DNA from: Bacteroidales bacterium SW299
Lineage (GTDB): Bacteria > Bacteroidota > Bacteroidia > Bacteroidales > Bacteroidaceae
DNA length: 64,000 nt
NCBI GenBank assembly: GCA_019550975.1
Contig: SDWH01000008.1
Location: 90,237-154,236, forward strand
Direction of reading: 5' to 3'
Notes under the pieces: model-generated
What the model was told of the DNA's origin: nothing
What the model saw: only the letters and a program-made list of their open reading frames with translations
The model's database searches: none
Shown: positions 63,955-64,000 of the stretch, piece by piece
How the letters are laid out: each line of letters opens with the position of its first letter
How positions within the stretch are numbered: position 1 is the stretch's first letter
Made by a program: the position numbers and the translations under genes

Positions 63955-64000
63955 AAGATGTAACATCTTTGTTTTAAGTAAGTGTGCAAAATTAATGATC

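Overview
The window is chromosomal DNA of a Bacteroidales bacterium, most likely Bacteroidaceae (Bacteroides, Phocaeicola or a close relative). The evidence is the promoter type (repeated TAnnTTTG -7 elements, no Shine-Dalgarno motifs), family-specific genes (fimbrillin, DUF4250, DUF4292, DUF4248, VirE-N/DUF3987, 'smalltalk' peptide, an ExbB-ExbD-ExbD-TonB cluster), a serine-type sulfatase, and arginine genes of the Bacteroides type. By eye, base composition is moderate at both ends and clearly GC-richer from about 15 to 45 kb. I ran no composition or database calculation.

Layout. 1-7 kb: S41 protease (cut by the left edge), three tandem tRNA-Asn genes, class II aldolase, DUF4250, a YgjP-like metalloprotease, and an MFS/MATE efflux pair. 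7-15 kb: mostly minus strand, with proC, a periplasmic GH13 amylase, and a compact arginine operon argR-GNAT-argG-argC-argD with an ARG-box-like palindrome just before argR. 15-20.5 kb: S9 peptidase, serine-type sulfatase, methyltransferase and a HAD phosphatase.

20.5-29.8 kb is the accessory region. A Bacteroides cassette (DUF5675, VirE-N/DUF3987 primase-helicase-like protein, DUF4248, an unknown protein, an OB-fold DUF3127-like protein on the minus strand; HU-like protein and smalltalk peptide on the plus strand) is separated by a Sau3AI-like GATC restriction-modification pair, a decayed gene remnant and two small genes that share a motif. Between the two halves lies an origin-like structure: a perfect 38-bp AT palindrome inside a pair of roughly 31-bp inverted TTACAG-rich arms, followed by seven copies of a 10-bp direct repeat.

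29.8-47 kb: proB, DUF4112, a HigBA toxin-antitoxin pair with frameshifted higB, an XRE-cupin regulator with an acyl-CoA synthetase, an AAA-ATPase/PD-(D/E)XK protein, divergent dgt and dut, a TPR-DUF4292-EnvC envelope operon, argE, a fatty-acyl-CoA ligase and prfB without the usual frameshift. 47-64 kb: CYTH protein, ECF sigma factor, VanZ-like protein, Na+-symporter, HhH protein, fimbrillin-like lipoprotein, the exbB-exbD-exbD-tonB-pstS-like-TPR cluster, DedA protein, xanthine salvage pair (xpt and permease), menA with a GNAT, and a lipoprotein phosphoesterase.

Two distant intergenic sites (8.2 and 62.9 kb) carry 21-22 bp periodic palindromic repeats that share the spaced motif TCTTCA-N7-GATAC. 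A third site (42.7 kb) has an unrelated 22-bp tandem repeat.
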